From: Ascidia mentula
Taxonomy: Eukaryota; Chordata; Ascidiacea; Phlebobranchia; Ascidiidae
Assembly (NCBI GenBank): GCA_947561715.1
Contig: OX387201.1
Span: 21,280,001-21,344,000, forward strand
Length of the DNA: 64,000 bases
Direction of reading: 5' to 3'
Of this stretch, positions 10,521 through 23,768 are shown piece by piece. The stretch's first letter is position 1; each line of letters begins with the position of its first letter. The notes beneath the pieces were generated by a model. The model worked only from the letters and a program-made list of their open reading frames with translations, had not been told where the DNA came from and did no database searches. Made by a program: the position numbers and the translations under genes.

Positions 10521-12338
10521 GGCGCCATTGAGCTGCTGGTCAACAGAGTGTGGAAAACGTCACGTGACGAGAAGATGCAGGTGTCGCGATGCCAGAAATT
10601 ACGTCATAGAGTCGCGATTAAACAAAAGATGTTTGTTCTAAAGGTCGATCTTCTCCATTGTTTATCGTGTCTTGTTAGCGGTTGTCAGGAGAACGAAGAC
10701 AAACGGAACGAATTGGACGAATTCGGATTCGAAATTATTCTGCAAGTCTGCAACTCGCCCAGTATGGTGGGTTTGTTGTAAAACCTTTGTGATGTAATAA
10801 AGAATGCTCAATATATAGTACCGGGTGGGTAATCCCCACCTCTACTACTTGTTTCCCACAACTCCTGTTGAATCTGCGAAGCTTGCTTTAAGCCAGGGTA
10901 TTTACTTTCTATTGAAATTTACGTACAAATAATTGGCGATAAAGTTAATTGCGTGTGCATAGTTTATGTGTGAACGAATTGGAAGTAATTTTTACTAACA
11001 ATTGTTTTGTTCTTTCTAAGGCGGTGGAATTACAAGCAGTATCCGCACTAACCATGTTCGCATTCAACCGAATCCAACAACAACAACGGATTTCACGCTT
11101 GGGTGGTTTGAGCCTCATAACGTTTGAGGATTTATTTCGGTGCAAGGATCCGATTTTTAAAACTACCGCAGCTTTTCAGGTAAAGTTGGAAAGAAATATC
11201 TTGTATCTGAGAAAGCTTTGTGAGATGAATTAAAACCTCATGCAATAATACAAACCTTGTGGTTTATGTGGGACGAAAGCGTGGAGGAAGTGGTTTTAAG
11301 TTATAGCAGTTGTGTATTTAACAGCTGGTTGTTCTCGCTCGCATCATAACAAACACTTCCCTTGTCGAATCTTCCGCTAGAGGCGTCATTACGCTCGTCA
11401 ACTTCCTCGATGACGTCAACGATGACGTAGTGGCAATGGCAGGTACGTGTTGAAATATATATTCGACTTTTTGGGTGATTTGTAGTTTCACATGAAAGAA
11501 AGATGACGTAATGATGACGTATTACAGCGGATTATCTTGCGTCACTCGCCCACACGAGGGCGGGCGTTCCTGAAGCCATCGTCACTTGCGGCGCTGTGGA
11601 GAAACTTCTTGGTAAAGTGAAGTCGGAGAATCAGTTGATTCGACAAACTGCTGCCCAGGCATTAGGTTGGTTGTCTATATATGATTTCTATGGAGTTGTC
11701 GGGTGACAAAATAACGTGAGATTGTTTAGGAAAACATGCACTTGGTTTCCCTATTACCTTATGTATTACATTGACATTTATCTATTTCCACGTGGTTTAA
11801 ACTTTATGATGACATTTTTAGGATATTTATCTTTCAACCGAACGGCGAGCAGAGAGTTGATGACGTCATGTAGAGCGACTGAAGGCCTTTACGTCACTCT
11901 TACGGATAATTTGGGTGAAGATGGAAAAGTGTCTGATGAGTTTGTGGCCGAGTTTAAACGACAGGCGACCATCGGTTTGCCGATTGTTAAAGAAAAGAGG
12001 AGTAAGTTCGTTACAATTTGTGTTAACGCACATTTCTACTGAGCTTAGACACAAGCTTTCATGCAGCAAAAGTTCTGGGGTTTGTTTCAATCATAAAAAT
12101 ATCAACCTTTGTTTATTCAGGGCCGCCAAGACCTCACACATCGCAAACGAGGGGAAACACCTTACATGTTAACGGGTAGGAAATGCCTCGTAGTGTGCGT
12201 TAAAATACAGGAACACTGAAATATGGATTTTTCAGAGCTGCTCACCGGACGATGAGAGCACGTTCGATTTCCCCGGCCAACAGAAAAGTTTCTACAAAGA
12301 AACAAAACTTTTCTGTTCCCAAGTTTTACTTATTTTAG
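10521..12338 (+). pseudogene. ANKAR-like armadillo-repeat gene, 5'-truncated copy A
   Basis: Exons 10,521-10,580 (partial), 10,644-10,766, 11,021-11,179, 11,325-11,442, 11,528-11,665, 11,822-12,001, 12,121-12,175 and 12,236-12,338 match 57,130-58,683 closely and keep open frames and splice sites. The copy starts abruptly inside an armadillo exon, where the sequence switches to material related to 14,580-14,640. It therefore lacks the exons at 55,933-56,830 of copy B. It retains an armadillo exon (10,644-10,766, DLLHCLSCLVSGCQENEDK) that copy B has lost. Its last exon reads on to a different stop. It is a fragment unless joined to exons outside this block. Confidence 0.7.
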
Positions 12339-12955
12339 AACAACAGTTTCCTGTTTTTCTTTTCTTGTCAGGTTCAAAACATTGTATGCAGTTGCGCGAC
12401 AAGTTCGTGTAGTTTGTAAATATTTCACTGTGAAAATTTGTATGCTTCCTGTATTATGTGAAAGATACGATGCTGTTTTTTTATGTTCTTGCATTTTCTT
12501 TTGAAGTGACACGTTTTGTGAGATTTATAAAACTGTGAACATCCCAGATTCTTCCACTGATGTAACATTTTTTTACTCATAATTGCATCGTGTGCACTTA
12601 GTAAAGATTGTTTGACAAAGTTAGACATATGCATATTTACCTTAAATTTTTGTAGAAATCGAGTAGCTTTACTACAATAAATTGTTGGCTTCCAACCGAA
12701 TATTTGTAATATAGAATATTGCTCGTTCATGCAAAATGTACATCAACTTTATTTAATCTGCCTATTTTGTGTATACAAAAAAAATTAGGTAATTATTGCA
12801 AGCATAGAATACTAAAACAGTATTCTATGTTGCAAGTCAGCAATCAGCATTGGAAAAGTTAATGTTCTGGTTGCGAGGATAAAATCGCTGTTCGTGTTGG
12901 AAAATCACTGAAGCGTGGAAGAGACGAATTTTGTTTACAATTTTCTTGGGAATTA
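12339..12955. other. 3' flank of ANKAR-like copy A
   Basis: This non-coding stretch is a near copy of 58,684-59,190, i.e. the duplicated 3' untranslated or flanking sequence. No other feature is seen. Confidence 0.5.
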
Positions 12956-12959
12956 GTTT

Positions 12960-14590
12960 GTTTAAGAACTTGCTGCTACACTTAAAAACGAATAAAGGAA
13001 TCCGCTTTCACAAAGTAATAGTTTCCTCACAAATGCTGCCCCAGGCAACGATTGTGGATTAAGTTCCGCACTTTGTTTCGCTGCTGAGAGAGGAATTACT
13101 GGTTCCGCTTGGCTGGACAGCTGATATTTGTTGCGTCACAATCTTACTGCGGACAAAGCGAGTGAGTCGACGGCGGAGAGATTGACAATATATTGTTGGG
13201 TAAATTATCGAATACGCAGATAACTTTGCTGTTTGACGCAGTAGCGGATTGAGATATTTACACAGCGTTGTTCGTAGTCCGACCTTTTCAAAGACATCAA
13301 CACATACAAATTCCAACCAAGGTTGTTTGTTATTTAGGACATGATAACGTACATGTTTGCTCAAGAACCTCACCTTAGGCTGAGTGCTTGATTTGTTGAT
13401 TCAAATAGTATGTTGTATCTTAAAACCGTTACAAATATTTTTTCAGTCACGCATCACTGCTCAGAGAACGTGCTTTGCTGGATCAATGTCTGGCGACGGT
13501 TATCAAGCATCTCTCGAAACAAGCCAACAGAATACAAACCAACATTAAGGTGTGTTTGGTTTGGTTTACCAGAAAAGAAATAAACCAACGTCAGACAACT
13601 GCACCACAGATGAACTGGTAATGCTCGTTGATGGTAAGAAATCTCCGTAACATATTTTGGTTGTTTGTTTCTTTGTCTTTCCTGAAGTTATTTCACAATC
13701 ATTTCTACTTTTATTATATTTAGATCCGCATGAACTACAGTTAAATATTGACGACGTGAACGCTGACCCTGTGATTTTTAAAGGGGTGGATGACTACCAA
13801 ATACACCTTATTGCGCAACTTGAACTTGCTTACCGATTTGGTCGATTACGTCAGTTATTTATATTGCTAGATTACGTAAGTGCCCCAAATATGTTGTTTA
13901 TGTTGAAATCCAAGTCTTTGTTTTCCGATTAACTAAAAGTAGTTATGTTTATTTTAGCTTTATTTATCATTTGCGAAACAAGTATTTGTGTTTAAATTAA
14001 CGTTATTTATTATTTGCAAGAAGTACCTATGTTTAATATAACTATTTACGTAGTTAGTTTGGTTGCCTAAGTTAACTATATCGCTTGATTGCCTACATAA
14101 CATGGTTTATAACACAGCTATAATGTCGTTGCATCTACTGGCTAGCACTTTTTCACCCATGTCGTTTCGTTTGACATCACAACTTGGGCATTCATTGAAC
14201 GCGTGATTATAATGATTTGGTTTTAACTCTCAGGCACAACAAAGCTGTAAGTTTGGGATTTTTGTATGCACATATGTTGTGCGGCGACACTAGACATAGA
14301 CCATGTCGCTGTACATCAGCGCCATATGGTATGAAGCAAATTCTTCCGCAAACAAGTGACCCTTACTTAGATAAGTAAACTCCCTTTCGTTAAATAACCT
14401 TCTGCCAAACGGCGTTTCCCATAATAGCGATAATCTCATGTTAAAAGTGAATCTTGATACTTCTTGGTGCAATGAATAGACATTGCTATGCGTATGTTCA
14501 AATACTATTTTATGTTTCTGTTGCTGTCAGGCATATTGTATTTCGATAACATCACGTGATTTCACAAGCGGTGTTAGCGTTATTTTTTTT
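12960..14590 (+). repeat. Duplicated block, copy 2
   Basis: Partner of 8,650-10,200. In this copy the small exons at 13,465-13,549, 13,595-13,633 and 13,724-13,875 are better preserved than in copy 1. Confidence 0.75.
13465..13875 (+). CDS. Uncharacterised gene fragment, three exons
   Basis: Three stretches with splice signals look coding: 13,465-13,549 (ALLDQCLATVIKHLSKQANR), 13,595-13,633 (NCTTDELVMLVD) and 13,724-13,875 (ELQLNIDDVNADPVIFKG, then LAYRFGRLRQLFILLDY, donor GTAAGT). The second and third join in phase; the first and second do not with the donor seen, so one boundary is wrong or broken. No start, stop or domain was recognised. Because it lies next to ANKAR-like armadillo exons it could be an N-terminal part of that gene, but this is only inference from position. 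Confidence 0.45.
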
Positions 14591-14812
14591 TAAGTTGAGT
14601 GGTTGGATTGTGCTTGGAGACAACGCAGCACTTTGAAACTAATCTCTTATAAAGCAACAATTCTACACACACAGATATATGTCAGGTTGTATTTTTGCAG
14701 CAAGATACAAAAGTGTGCGTTATACACGGGATTATACAAATATACGTTAAGCTGTTAATTAAATCAGTCAGTTAGTTACACGCAGGGTACACTTATGTCT
14801 TCAGTTATCACA

Positions 14813-17800
14813 TTAAACATCCTTGTTGAAACGACGTCTCATAAACCAAGCAACCAACCCAAGCACAATAATAAGCAGAACGACGATGAATCCAACTGCT
14901 ATGTAAACACCTTTCATATCCTGGACACCTTCTGATTCCAATGCTTTTTCCACCTCTGCACACACACATATATTAAGGTAAGATAGAGTTATTGGGACAT
15001 ATAGTTACATGGTATGGAAAAAGAAATACCAGTATTGTTTATTTGCTGATTGGTTGTCATGATTTATAGAATTTTCATCAGCAAACGTTTTAGAATTTTT
15101 AAGTCAGACAACTTCAATTATTTTTGAAGATAAGATGTGGAACTCTCTTTTGTTGTTCTTTGACTTGGAAAGGTAATTTTGTTCCTCAAAAATTGCAGCT
15201 TAAAATCGGATCAGACGATATTCAAATAGCGAAAGATATAAGTTCTCACCAATGCAAGTTTTTTCGTCATTCCCGAGATAGCGGCCTTTAAAACAAGAAC
15301 ATTGGACAACTCCAAGTTCTTCGTTGCAGAAATCTGTGCATCCACCATTTTCCTACAATAAAAGATATTTATGATACAGACTAGACAACAGACTGGAGTA
15401 TTTGTACAACCAAAAAAATAGCACAAAAAAATTAACAAACTGAATTACTGATGACTGCCCCGGTAGACTGTGGATCGATAACCCTGTTAGTAGTTTATGT
15501 GTAAAACTAAATATACGAACGCACCAATACACACTGGACCTTTCACTAACTTAGCTGCTTACGTGTTTTTGAAGATTAGTTAATCTGTTTTTCGTTTAGT
15601 ATATAACGTGATGTACAACTAAGTACGGCTCTATGCTATATACCGAGAGCTTAAATGCATCTACTCACCTTTCCACACAAATCCGGAGCTGAAACGTAGA
15701 ATGGTCCAACCGTTAAAATCTCTTCTATATCCGCATCCACTGATCGCCGTTCACGTCTTTGTGAGCAATCCTGTGAAACACATATGAATAAATGTTTTGC
15801 GTTTTCATAATAAAACTCTGAAAATTTGTAAATAAATCCAGAAGCTTATCAAGATTATTCGATTGAAAATTGTGTGAGTATTTTTTCGTAAAATCAGTTT
15901 TGTTCTTGTGTAGGACAGCTAATATGTTACTATGTACGTAATTCTGCCAAGGAAGAAAGAGTCAATTTTACTGTCTATACAAAACCTTACCGGTTGTTGA
16001 CAACCATCAGAAGTGTTGTCGCATAATTGCACGTAACAGTGAGCGTACAGTGATTGTTCGTTCACAGGCACGTTGTTCCACACGAATGATCGAAACTTAA
16101 AAGATACGAAAGTGCTTTGGTAGTTTCTCAAAATTACGATTGAATCTTCAGACTCCATCTCGTGGACGACTTTGCAGCTGCGATAATATGATTTTATCTG
16201 TAAACTTTTTATATTTTAACTCGAACAAATCTCTAATAAGATGCCATCAAACATTTTGAGCAAGAATAAAACAAATTTCTATAGACCTGTGTTAATATTG
16301 TGGCATGAAATAGAAGTAGAAAAAACACTGAATTTAAATGAGAAATAGTGGGTAAGGTTGGAAATATGTGAAGTTTCGTGCTTATGTTTTCTGGCATTCT
16401 TAATTCACTTTCACTTGAACATAATTGACAGGAATGTATTTGGAAGGTTTTTTTCAGCGACATTTTACCTTTCTGTGATGAGTTCATGTTTCAAACCTCC
16501 CTCATCAGAACCCATGTTGCTGACCCAGCACGATTTTAACTGACAAACAGAGTTTCATTAAAACAGTGGCTAAACATAAAATCCTTGCACAAATCATATG
16601 AAAAAAATTCCTAATATATCTAATAGAAACCATACATAAATAAACAACGCTTTGTCAGCCAACAACAACGAGCGCATTTAGGTCCAGCCAATAATCCAGT
16701 CCACCTACATAACTTATGACGTAAGTTTAGTAATAAAGGAGTAGAATGATCAACACAGTTTTTGTATTAAAAGTTAATTTATTCACAAACTTGACTTCGA
16801 GGAATTCATCAATGAATTTATTTATTTAGCATAAAATTTTTACCGTGTGTGAACGCATATATGTGTATTTCAGGCCACACTTCTAAGACTTAACTTATGA
16901 CCAGCAGAGCCTTAATAATGCACTGATACATATTTATTTCAAATTATTATTGAACAAACATACCCTTAGAGATGTATGAAACTTTCCACTTCCACTGGCC
17001 GAATCAACCTTAGCGTAAACGAAGTTTGGAACTTGGACGATTGAATTTGATCTGAGTGGATTTTTCATTTGCTCGTCACTAAACAACTCAAATCTAATCG
17101 TAATATTCCCGACACTACGATGTGAAGTCAGATAACTTTCTTTCCTGTTAAGTTTCAACAAAAGCATAAATGTCACCAAATTAAAAAAGTAATTAAATTA
17201 CAATGCGTACAGTTTAGTTGACATTGCTCTAGAAGCAGTTTTGATATCTCTGTTTAATATTTCCGAAATAAAGCAAGATATTTCCAAGTGTGGATTGTAA
17301 GATGTCCGTCTCACAACTTGAGTGGTAAATTTGTAATTGCGAACTTGGTACATGATGTTTACGTTGCCTTGGGATTTCTTCGAAAAAACATGTAAAGTAT
17401 ATTTTTGTTGGAATAATTAATAATGAAGATTATGCTCTGATCAGTTGGTCGATAATGAAAATTTTTATATGTTTTTTAAAGGTTTATGACATGCTTTGTC
17501 TTATTCAAGATTAATATGCCTAATTGCTAAGTTCGTTTACAAAACTTAGGTTGATTTTACTTTTCTTCGAAAGTAATTCAGAGCAAATATCAAGAAAATC
17601 GCAACTTATCATACGTGCACTCACATATTACGCTGCTTATCATTTTAACTTTTCATAACATGAGTGACGTCTTTAAGTTGTGAGTGGAGTCAAATATTAT
17701 CGCTTTGAAAATAGGTCAACAATTCTAACGACGATGACGTCATTAACGTGCAAAGTAAGTTAAGTTAATGGAAATCACCTCTTACACGAAACTTATCTAT

Positions 17801-20800
17801 TGACTCAGGTTGCATCAGTAGTGTCGCTGCACAACACATGTTTACAAAGAAAAAAGGCCCTAAAACTTACAGCTAATTTATGTTAAAACCAAGCCGGGAG
17901 TTAAAACCAAAGTCATTGTAATCACGCGTTCAACGAATGCCCATGTTGTGATGTCCAACAAAGCGGCGTCAGTAGCATGTGAAAAAATGCTAGCCTGCAG
18001 AGGCAGCGACATTACACTTGTGTCATAAACCACGACATTTAGGCCATAAAGCCATATATATAACTGAAATCATAAACAAAGTCAAACAAACTTCTGTGCT
18101 GTGTGCTGTATTACTTTACTGGATTATCGACAATAAACGGATTTATGAACACCTTTGGACTGGTTTGAAGCTTGGTGGATGTATGTGTTTAGTCGGGAGT
18201 TAGACTACTTAGAAGACGCACAGACTTGTGTAAAGGAGTTATTTAACTCCAACAGTAACCTTGAGATAGAGAAGGCAAGTTGCCTACGAGGCCGAATTGC
18301 CATCGAGACTCAGTCAGCCCCGTTGGGTGCGAGGCCCGAGACGCAGTCGTGCCCCTCGGTCGCTCTAAGGGAGGCGACAGTAGTTTGTTTTCTGCTACTG
18401 AACAACCCCACAAATTGTATGTAATAACCACATTATTATTAACTGTATTGCGGACCAGATTAGTTACTGCCAGATTCAATAAATTCAGATGTACATCGGA
18501 TAATATTTCTTCACTAAATACAAATACCTCCAGAGTTGAAAAACACGCGTCCAGTTCAAATTGGAAAACAGGATTTTTCGCTGCAGCTTTACAACTTCCA
18601 GGGAGACAATCAAGACTTGTCATGGGACGATTTGAAATATACAAAATATCTTTTCCACTTGCTTCCAATGCTCTTAACCCATGGGAACTGACACTGGAAT
18701 AAAAGTTGTTTAAATAACCATGAGACTGGTGAACTTGATGTTGTAAAATGTGTCGCTAATTTATAACCTATAAAAAAGCAATACAAGAAAATAATAGATG
18801 TGTAAGATGTCGTTTATATTTATAATCAGTTAGAAAAGTTCGGATGACCGACATCTGAATGAGATTGTGATTACTCATCATAACTTGTTTATTATTTTAG
18901 ATTAACTGAAGTTTTATCAAAACAAATTTCATTTAAGCAACAAAACTTATAACTAAAACAAAGAAATATTATATCATTGTTTTGGTTTAGTTTGGATGAA
19001 TTCAAAGTAACAAATTCATGAAAAAAATATTTATTCCTCTAGCAATTTCTAGAAATTTTAAGTCTTACTTTAACTTGATAGAATTTGTGTTGCATTCCTT
19101 TTCGTTATACATCTTGCAATCTGAATATAAAATAATATTCTAGTTCCACTTTTCCTGTTTTAAACTACTTTGATTTTAGTGCAAAAATATTTCTGGGTCA
19201 ATAAACCTTATTTCGTCTCAATTTATATTCTCAGTTAATCTTTCTGACTATTATGTTTACATTAATTACTGGAAGTTTTAAAAATGAAAGCAGCTGACCA
19301 TCACATAGTTAGCTTTGCATCGAAATGTCAAGCAAAAGCTTGTAAATACAAGAAGTGCGTAATATCATAGGCAAAGCCATGTAGTGGAAGTGCTTATGGT
19401 GACACATAACTCTCCCCGTGAGAACAGGGTTTAATTAAACACAAACTTGTATGAAAAATATTTGTTTGAAAATTCCATAAGTCAGACACATAATAACTAC
19501 GTCATCCACACACACTAAGCATTGTGCACTAAACAGTGTCCGCATTTTTAAATTATGTAATCGGTTTGTGTTTAAGTCTCTTTGTATGATCGGTTGCTCA
19601 ACTTCTTCAACCCACTTCATTACTTCTGCCACACATTATTGTCGAACTTGGTATAATACAAACCTGAGCTGATGCTGATTGAAGGAGGAGGAGTAAATGG
19701 TCGATAAACGAATATTTGAATATTAATTCTTCGGGCTTGAAGTTTAATAATTTGATCCCCGCCAACAATTACCCCAGGATGTGAAGGATCATCGGATAAA
19801 ATCTATTCAACAACAAGGTACAGTAGGTCATATGAACTTAGTTTATTTTCAAATCAAATATAACAACAACGTCTCTATAATGGCAGTCACGAAAACTTTC
19901 AGAATGCAGCTTACATAGAGTCCGTCTTTATATCCATTGCGACCAAACGTAATGCTAACAGAGGAAGCAGATATTGTGAAATTACATCTCACTGGACTTG
20001 TCACAGTATAATTACAAGCTATGTATTGTAACAAGAATCCATAGCTCGAAATTGGAAGAACAAGAGTTGTTGGAAGATCGTCCACGTTCAACTCCGAATC
20101 ACAAGATTGTTTGTTAACTAAACAACATTTCGTATTTTACGTACTTGCATGAGTTTGTAGAAATTAAATTAAACTGAAAGTTGGCCGAATCAGAGCAAGT
20201 CCACTTTTTTCGACTTAGTTTCAGTATTTGACCGAATCTTTAATATTCGACGGAAAAAGTTTAAAGGTGGCAAATAAGTTGGTGTCGTATTGGAAACTGA
20301 ATCAAACACTTGTTGTCACCTTCGTTAAAAATGTATTCACAAATACAAAAGTATGCTTAAATCTGATCGTGGTGCTTTGGATATCCTGAGTTCGAATCCC
20401 GGTGTAGTAAAAATATATGTTTGTGATATGAACTGCGCTGTACGATGGTGGTCACCTGCACATATGTGAAGCTAGTCTGACGCGTTGTGAGCTGACGCAT
20501 AAGTGTAGCTTAATCCACTATACAGGTTCAGACCGGAGAGTTATATCAGCTTAGCAAAAAGGACGGAGGATGCCTGGAATGCTGAAGGTCAAACGTTTTC
20601 GAGTCTAGCCCGGACTTTAGATGAAAGTGGTTTCAATGCAGTTCAGCTCAGATTCCAAGTTAACCAAATATTTATCATTTTAACACATTTTCTGTGGATA
20701 TTTGTTTCGCAGATGTTTTTCCACCAGCTCGGTTACAAAACTAATTGTTTTTCAAAAGTTTTTGTGTCCACTGTATGTCAAGCATGTTAGATTTATTGCA

Positions 20801-22177
20801 ATCTTTACATCATCTGAATCCATCGATGCCTTACCGAGAGTTTAAGTTTCAATCGAACTTTCTTCAACGCGATTTTTTATCACCAGCTTTAGAATTATTT
20901 TCACATCAAACTAATTCGAACTTTAGTTTCCACAAAAAAAAAATATAAAACGTTTAAATCTCAAAGGGTTCAATTGTTTTTAAATAACGCTGCCAGGCAT
21001 AATGTTGTAAAACCTCATGAGCTCTTATGAAAAATAATAATTTGCTTGGTCGATATTTCGGTCGTTATGCAATCGAACTTCATCAGGACAAACACCGAAA
21101 ATTGCTAAAGTCGTTGAGTGATTCATTAAACAATTCTTTCAAAAATTCAGAAAAAATACAAATTTTTTTTTGTCTGGGAAACTTCTTATTATATCAAAAC
21201 TGTGAAGGTTCAGTGAAGCTTAACCGTTTAGCGCTGTTTAATATGCGTCCACAAAACCGATGTTCAACATTTGATAACGAAAACTAAAGAATGCCGTTGC
21301 ATCTTAACTTTAATCGATTTATGATATTCAAATACATTTCATGCTTGTTTCTTACATTGTTTGGTTTTACATTTCTTACCTTCCATGAATGCAACGTTGG
21401 GAGAAAGAGGAGAAGAAAGGCCTTTCAACCTCCAACAATATAAAAGCATAAAACCTGTATCTGATTTCACAATTCCTGTTGCACTTCCATTACCAGTAAA
21501 CTCTCCTACTAAGATGCTCTCAGTGGGTTCTCGTCCGTCGAAAACCTACAATATAACAAAACATACAAATAATTAGTATGAAAAATAGGAATTTCCCTGT
21601 TCCACATACCGGTATTTGCCCTCTAAACGCATTAATCAGTTATTTCTATGGTTCGCTTTCAGGTTGTTTTATTATCATTATCAGAAAAGAATTCAACCAC
21701 TGACGCCTGAATAAATTATACAGATAATTAAAAAATGCCACAAATGTTAAAGTAGAATATTCGATCCGCAAAAATAACGTTAGAATTTATCGTCACGCTA
21801 ATTATTTTTATATCTTGCAGTTGCGAACAGGAATATTTATAAACATGTTGTGATAAGTTTGGTTCACGTAAGCACAAGATCTCCCACAACTCAAAGTTAA
21901 GGTTGGTTTAGTAGAACTACAGAGCGAGTATTTTTACCCAACAAATGTTGTTGAAGATTGATCTGGAGGACAAATGTATTGCAGCAATTCCCCCATTATT
22001 TCCAGTGGATAAAGCTCTCAAAAATTTTGGACAAAAGTATGAGATGAGGAAATCAGTACTCTGTCCACTATAAGGTCCTGGTTTGCAGGGGGGGGGGAAC
22101 CCTCTTAGAGTTTGCCAATCATCACAAGCATGACGTGCAACTTGCAGAAACAAACATAAGAGGAAAATAATTTCCAT
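14813..22177 (-). CDS. CUB/ZP/EGF type I transmembrane protein
   Basis: Minus-strand exons: 22,177-21,938 (signal peptide MEIIFLLCLFLQVARHA), 21,545-21,380, 20,117-19,915, 19,802-19,664, 19,625-19,514, 18,693-18,468, 17,367-17,211, 17,144-16,964, 16,539-16,469, 16,177-15,991, 15,770-15,669, 15,352-15,250, 14,955-14,813. The first four form CUB-like modules (VFDGREPTESILVGEF; DGLY, SDDP). A ZP domain follows: second half of ZP-N (VVRRTSYNPHLEISCF), then ZP-C (LYAHCYVQLC). A furin-type RRERR site with a hydrophobic patch (ILTVGPF) comes next, then an EGF-like module (NGGCTDFC...CSCFKGR...C), one membrane helix (VGFIVVLLIIVLGLVAW) and a short basic tail. All junctions agree in phase except 18,468 to 17,367, where a transposable-element insertion lies and a ZP-N exon may be missing. 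About 680 aa. ZP domains polymerise after cleavage at the furin site. Overall layout resembles CUZD1-type proteins; the role is unknown. Confidence 0.8.
17780..18425. mobile_element. Composite repeat insertion in the ZP gene
   Basis: Two dispersed repeats lie back to back: 17,800-18,070 (reverse of the 820-1,050 and 9,690-9,860 repeat) and 18,070-18,410 (reverse of the 60-400 repeat). The pair separates the two ZP-N exons of the ZP gene. The same arrangement is present in the second gene copy at 32,690-33,295, so it predates the duplication. Confidence 0.6.
20340..20640 (+). mobile_element. tRNA-like (SINE) fragment
   Basis: A B-box-like GAGTTCGAATCCCGGTGT at about 20,389-20,406 is followed by a unique body. 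The same sequence occurs at 35,220-35,500, which belongs to the duplicated gene copy. A complete cloverleaf is not formed. It lies in the intron between the first and second CUB modules of the ZP gene. Confidence 0.4.
21044..21094 (-). ncRNA. Hammerhead-like motif in ZP gene intron
   Basis: On the minus strand TTTGTC is followed by CTGATGA (21,086-21,080), a weakly paired spacer, GAAA (21,059-21,056), TATC and then GACCAA. The outer sequences pair as stem I (TTTGTC with GACCAA, one mismatch). Stem II and stem III are poor. The duplicate at 35,902-35,952 reads GAAATGTC, restoring the usual GTC. The pattern resembles minimal hammerheads of Penelope-like elements; activity is doubtful. Confidence 0.35.
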
Positions 22178-23768
22178 TTCAAATGTTTTTCCTAACATCG
22201 ACAACTGAAGAGAATAGAAGTTATTGTAATAGAAGTTATAAACCTTGTGTTAACTTAAATGGTTACGTTGCTTCTGATTTATACACTCTGCAGTCACAGA
22301 AACTGATGATGCCTCTTTAGGCGAAATATATTTATCTGATATTAAACATCTTTGAGCTGTCTGCTTGATTGATATTTTCAACTTTACTCAGAAACTTATT
22401 CTGAACACAAAACCACTCAACTTCGACAAATGATTGATGGGAGAATCTTAAAAATCAACTTGTTGCAATAAATTCCACATATGAAGTTACAAAGAATGGA
22501 AACCAATTGTAAAACTTCGTAATAATTAAATTCAATAATGGCCACTAGGTGCGCCACACCCACGCTTTCGGTGCTATGACAACGATACAAACAATCATGT
22601 GAAAATGTCGATGCAATGGTAAAGCATGACCTATTTTAGAAAAGAAGTGTTTCATTAACCGTTCCATCGAACTACACACAAACATGTTTTGAAACAGCTA
22701 CAAAACTTACTCTTGCGACTAATATCAACACTACATTATTTTTATCACATTCTTCTGCTCACGTCTTTGTTTTGTATTCGCATTAACAATTGTGAACTTA
22801 CATTATCTCTGTTATATTCCTGAAACTCCAAAAGGAGTGGAAACATTTCAATTTGAATAAGACAGAAACTGAGGATGCCAACAGGCGAATTTTGGTTATC
22901 TCGTATTATTTCTTAACACTTTTCTTTACCTGTCCCTCGACACCTTCCTGTCCCAGGCAACTGAATACGGACAAACAGCTGCAAGACTCCCGGCTTTATA
23001 GAAAAACTGCATTACCACTAAACACGCAGCAGGTAACTTCCCAACCACATGAGGTGAAGTTGTTGCTACTTTCAGCAGTCGGGACACGCACCGCCAAGCA
23101 CTAATCTTGTACCAGGTACTGAATGACATCATGAATATGTGAATAAACATGAGGTGATTTCAACGCGCATCCATGCACAGAATATTGAATGTTTCATGTT
23201 TTCTATGATATGAGCAGACATCGCAACAGAGGTGATGCGCAAACGTTTTACTTGCAAGAGAAATTTTATTTTAAATCGTCGCTTGCAGCACAACCAACAA
23301 AAGTAACACAAACAGGTAATTTTTAATGACAGAACAACTCCACATTCAGGTCAATACCTTGAGTTAAGCATTTAATACCAGGAGGGTAAGATTAAACAGA
23401 ATTCTTTGTATCAAGGTTATTTTTGCAATAAATTTGTCATTATTAAAGTTACACATTTTTTACAGACATGTGGTTGAAAAGTTTTCGCAAAACGACATTC
23501 GTTTGCAATGTTTCCTATTCTTCGTTTACATTCAGAATATCAGACACATTCAACTATTATTCTGGGTTCAACAATCCCGAATTTTATCAATAGGTTTTTT
23601 CAAGAACGCGTTTGCAATTGTGAATTTCAAGTTTTTGCGGCAAACGCTACTTCGCGACACGCAGCGCCAAGCGCTTACTTCATCTTCTAATCTCGTCTCC
23701 CACCAAACAACCTGAGATTAGCCTTGTACCAGGTACTGCATAACGTCATTATAATACTGCAATCACAA

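Noticed and set aside
22302..22335. CTGATGATGCC...GGCGAAAT, a hammerhead-like order, repeated near 37,158; similar CTGAGGATGCC...GGCGAAAT at 25,998
   Set aside because: There is an unpaired extra base next to stem II, and no stem I can be formed with the flanking sequence, so it is probably a chance match to the short boxes.
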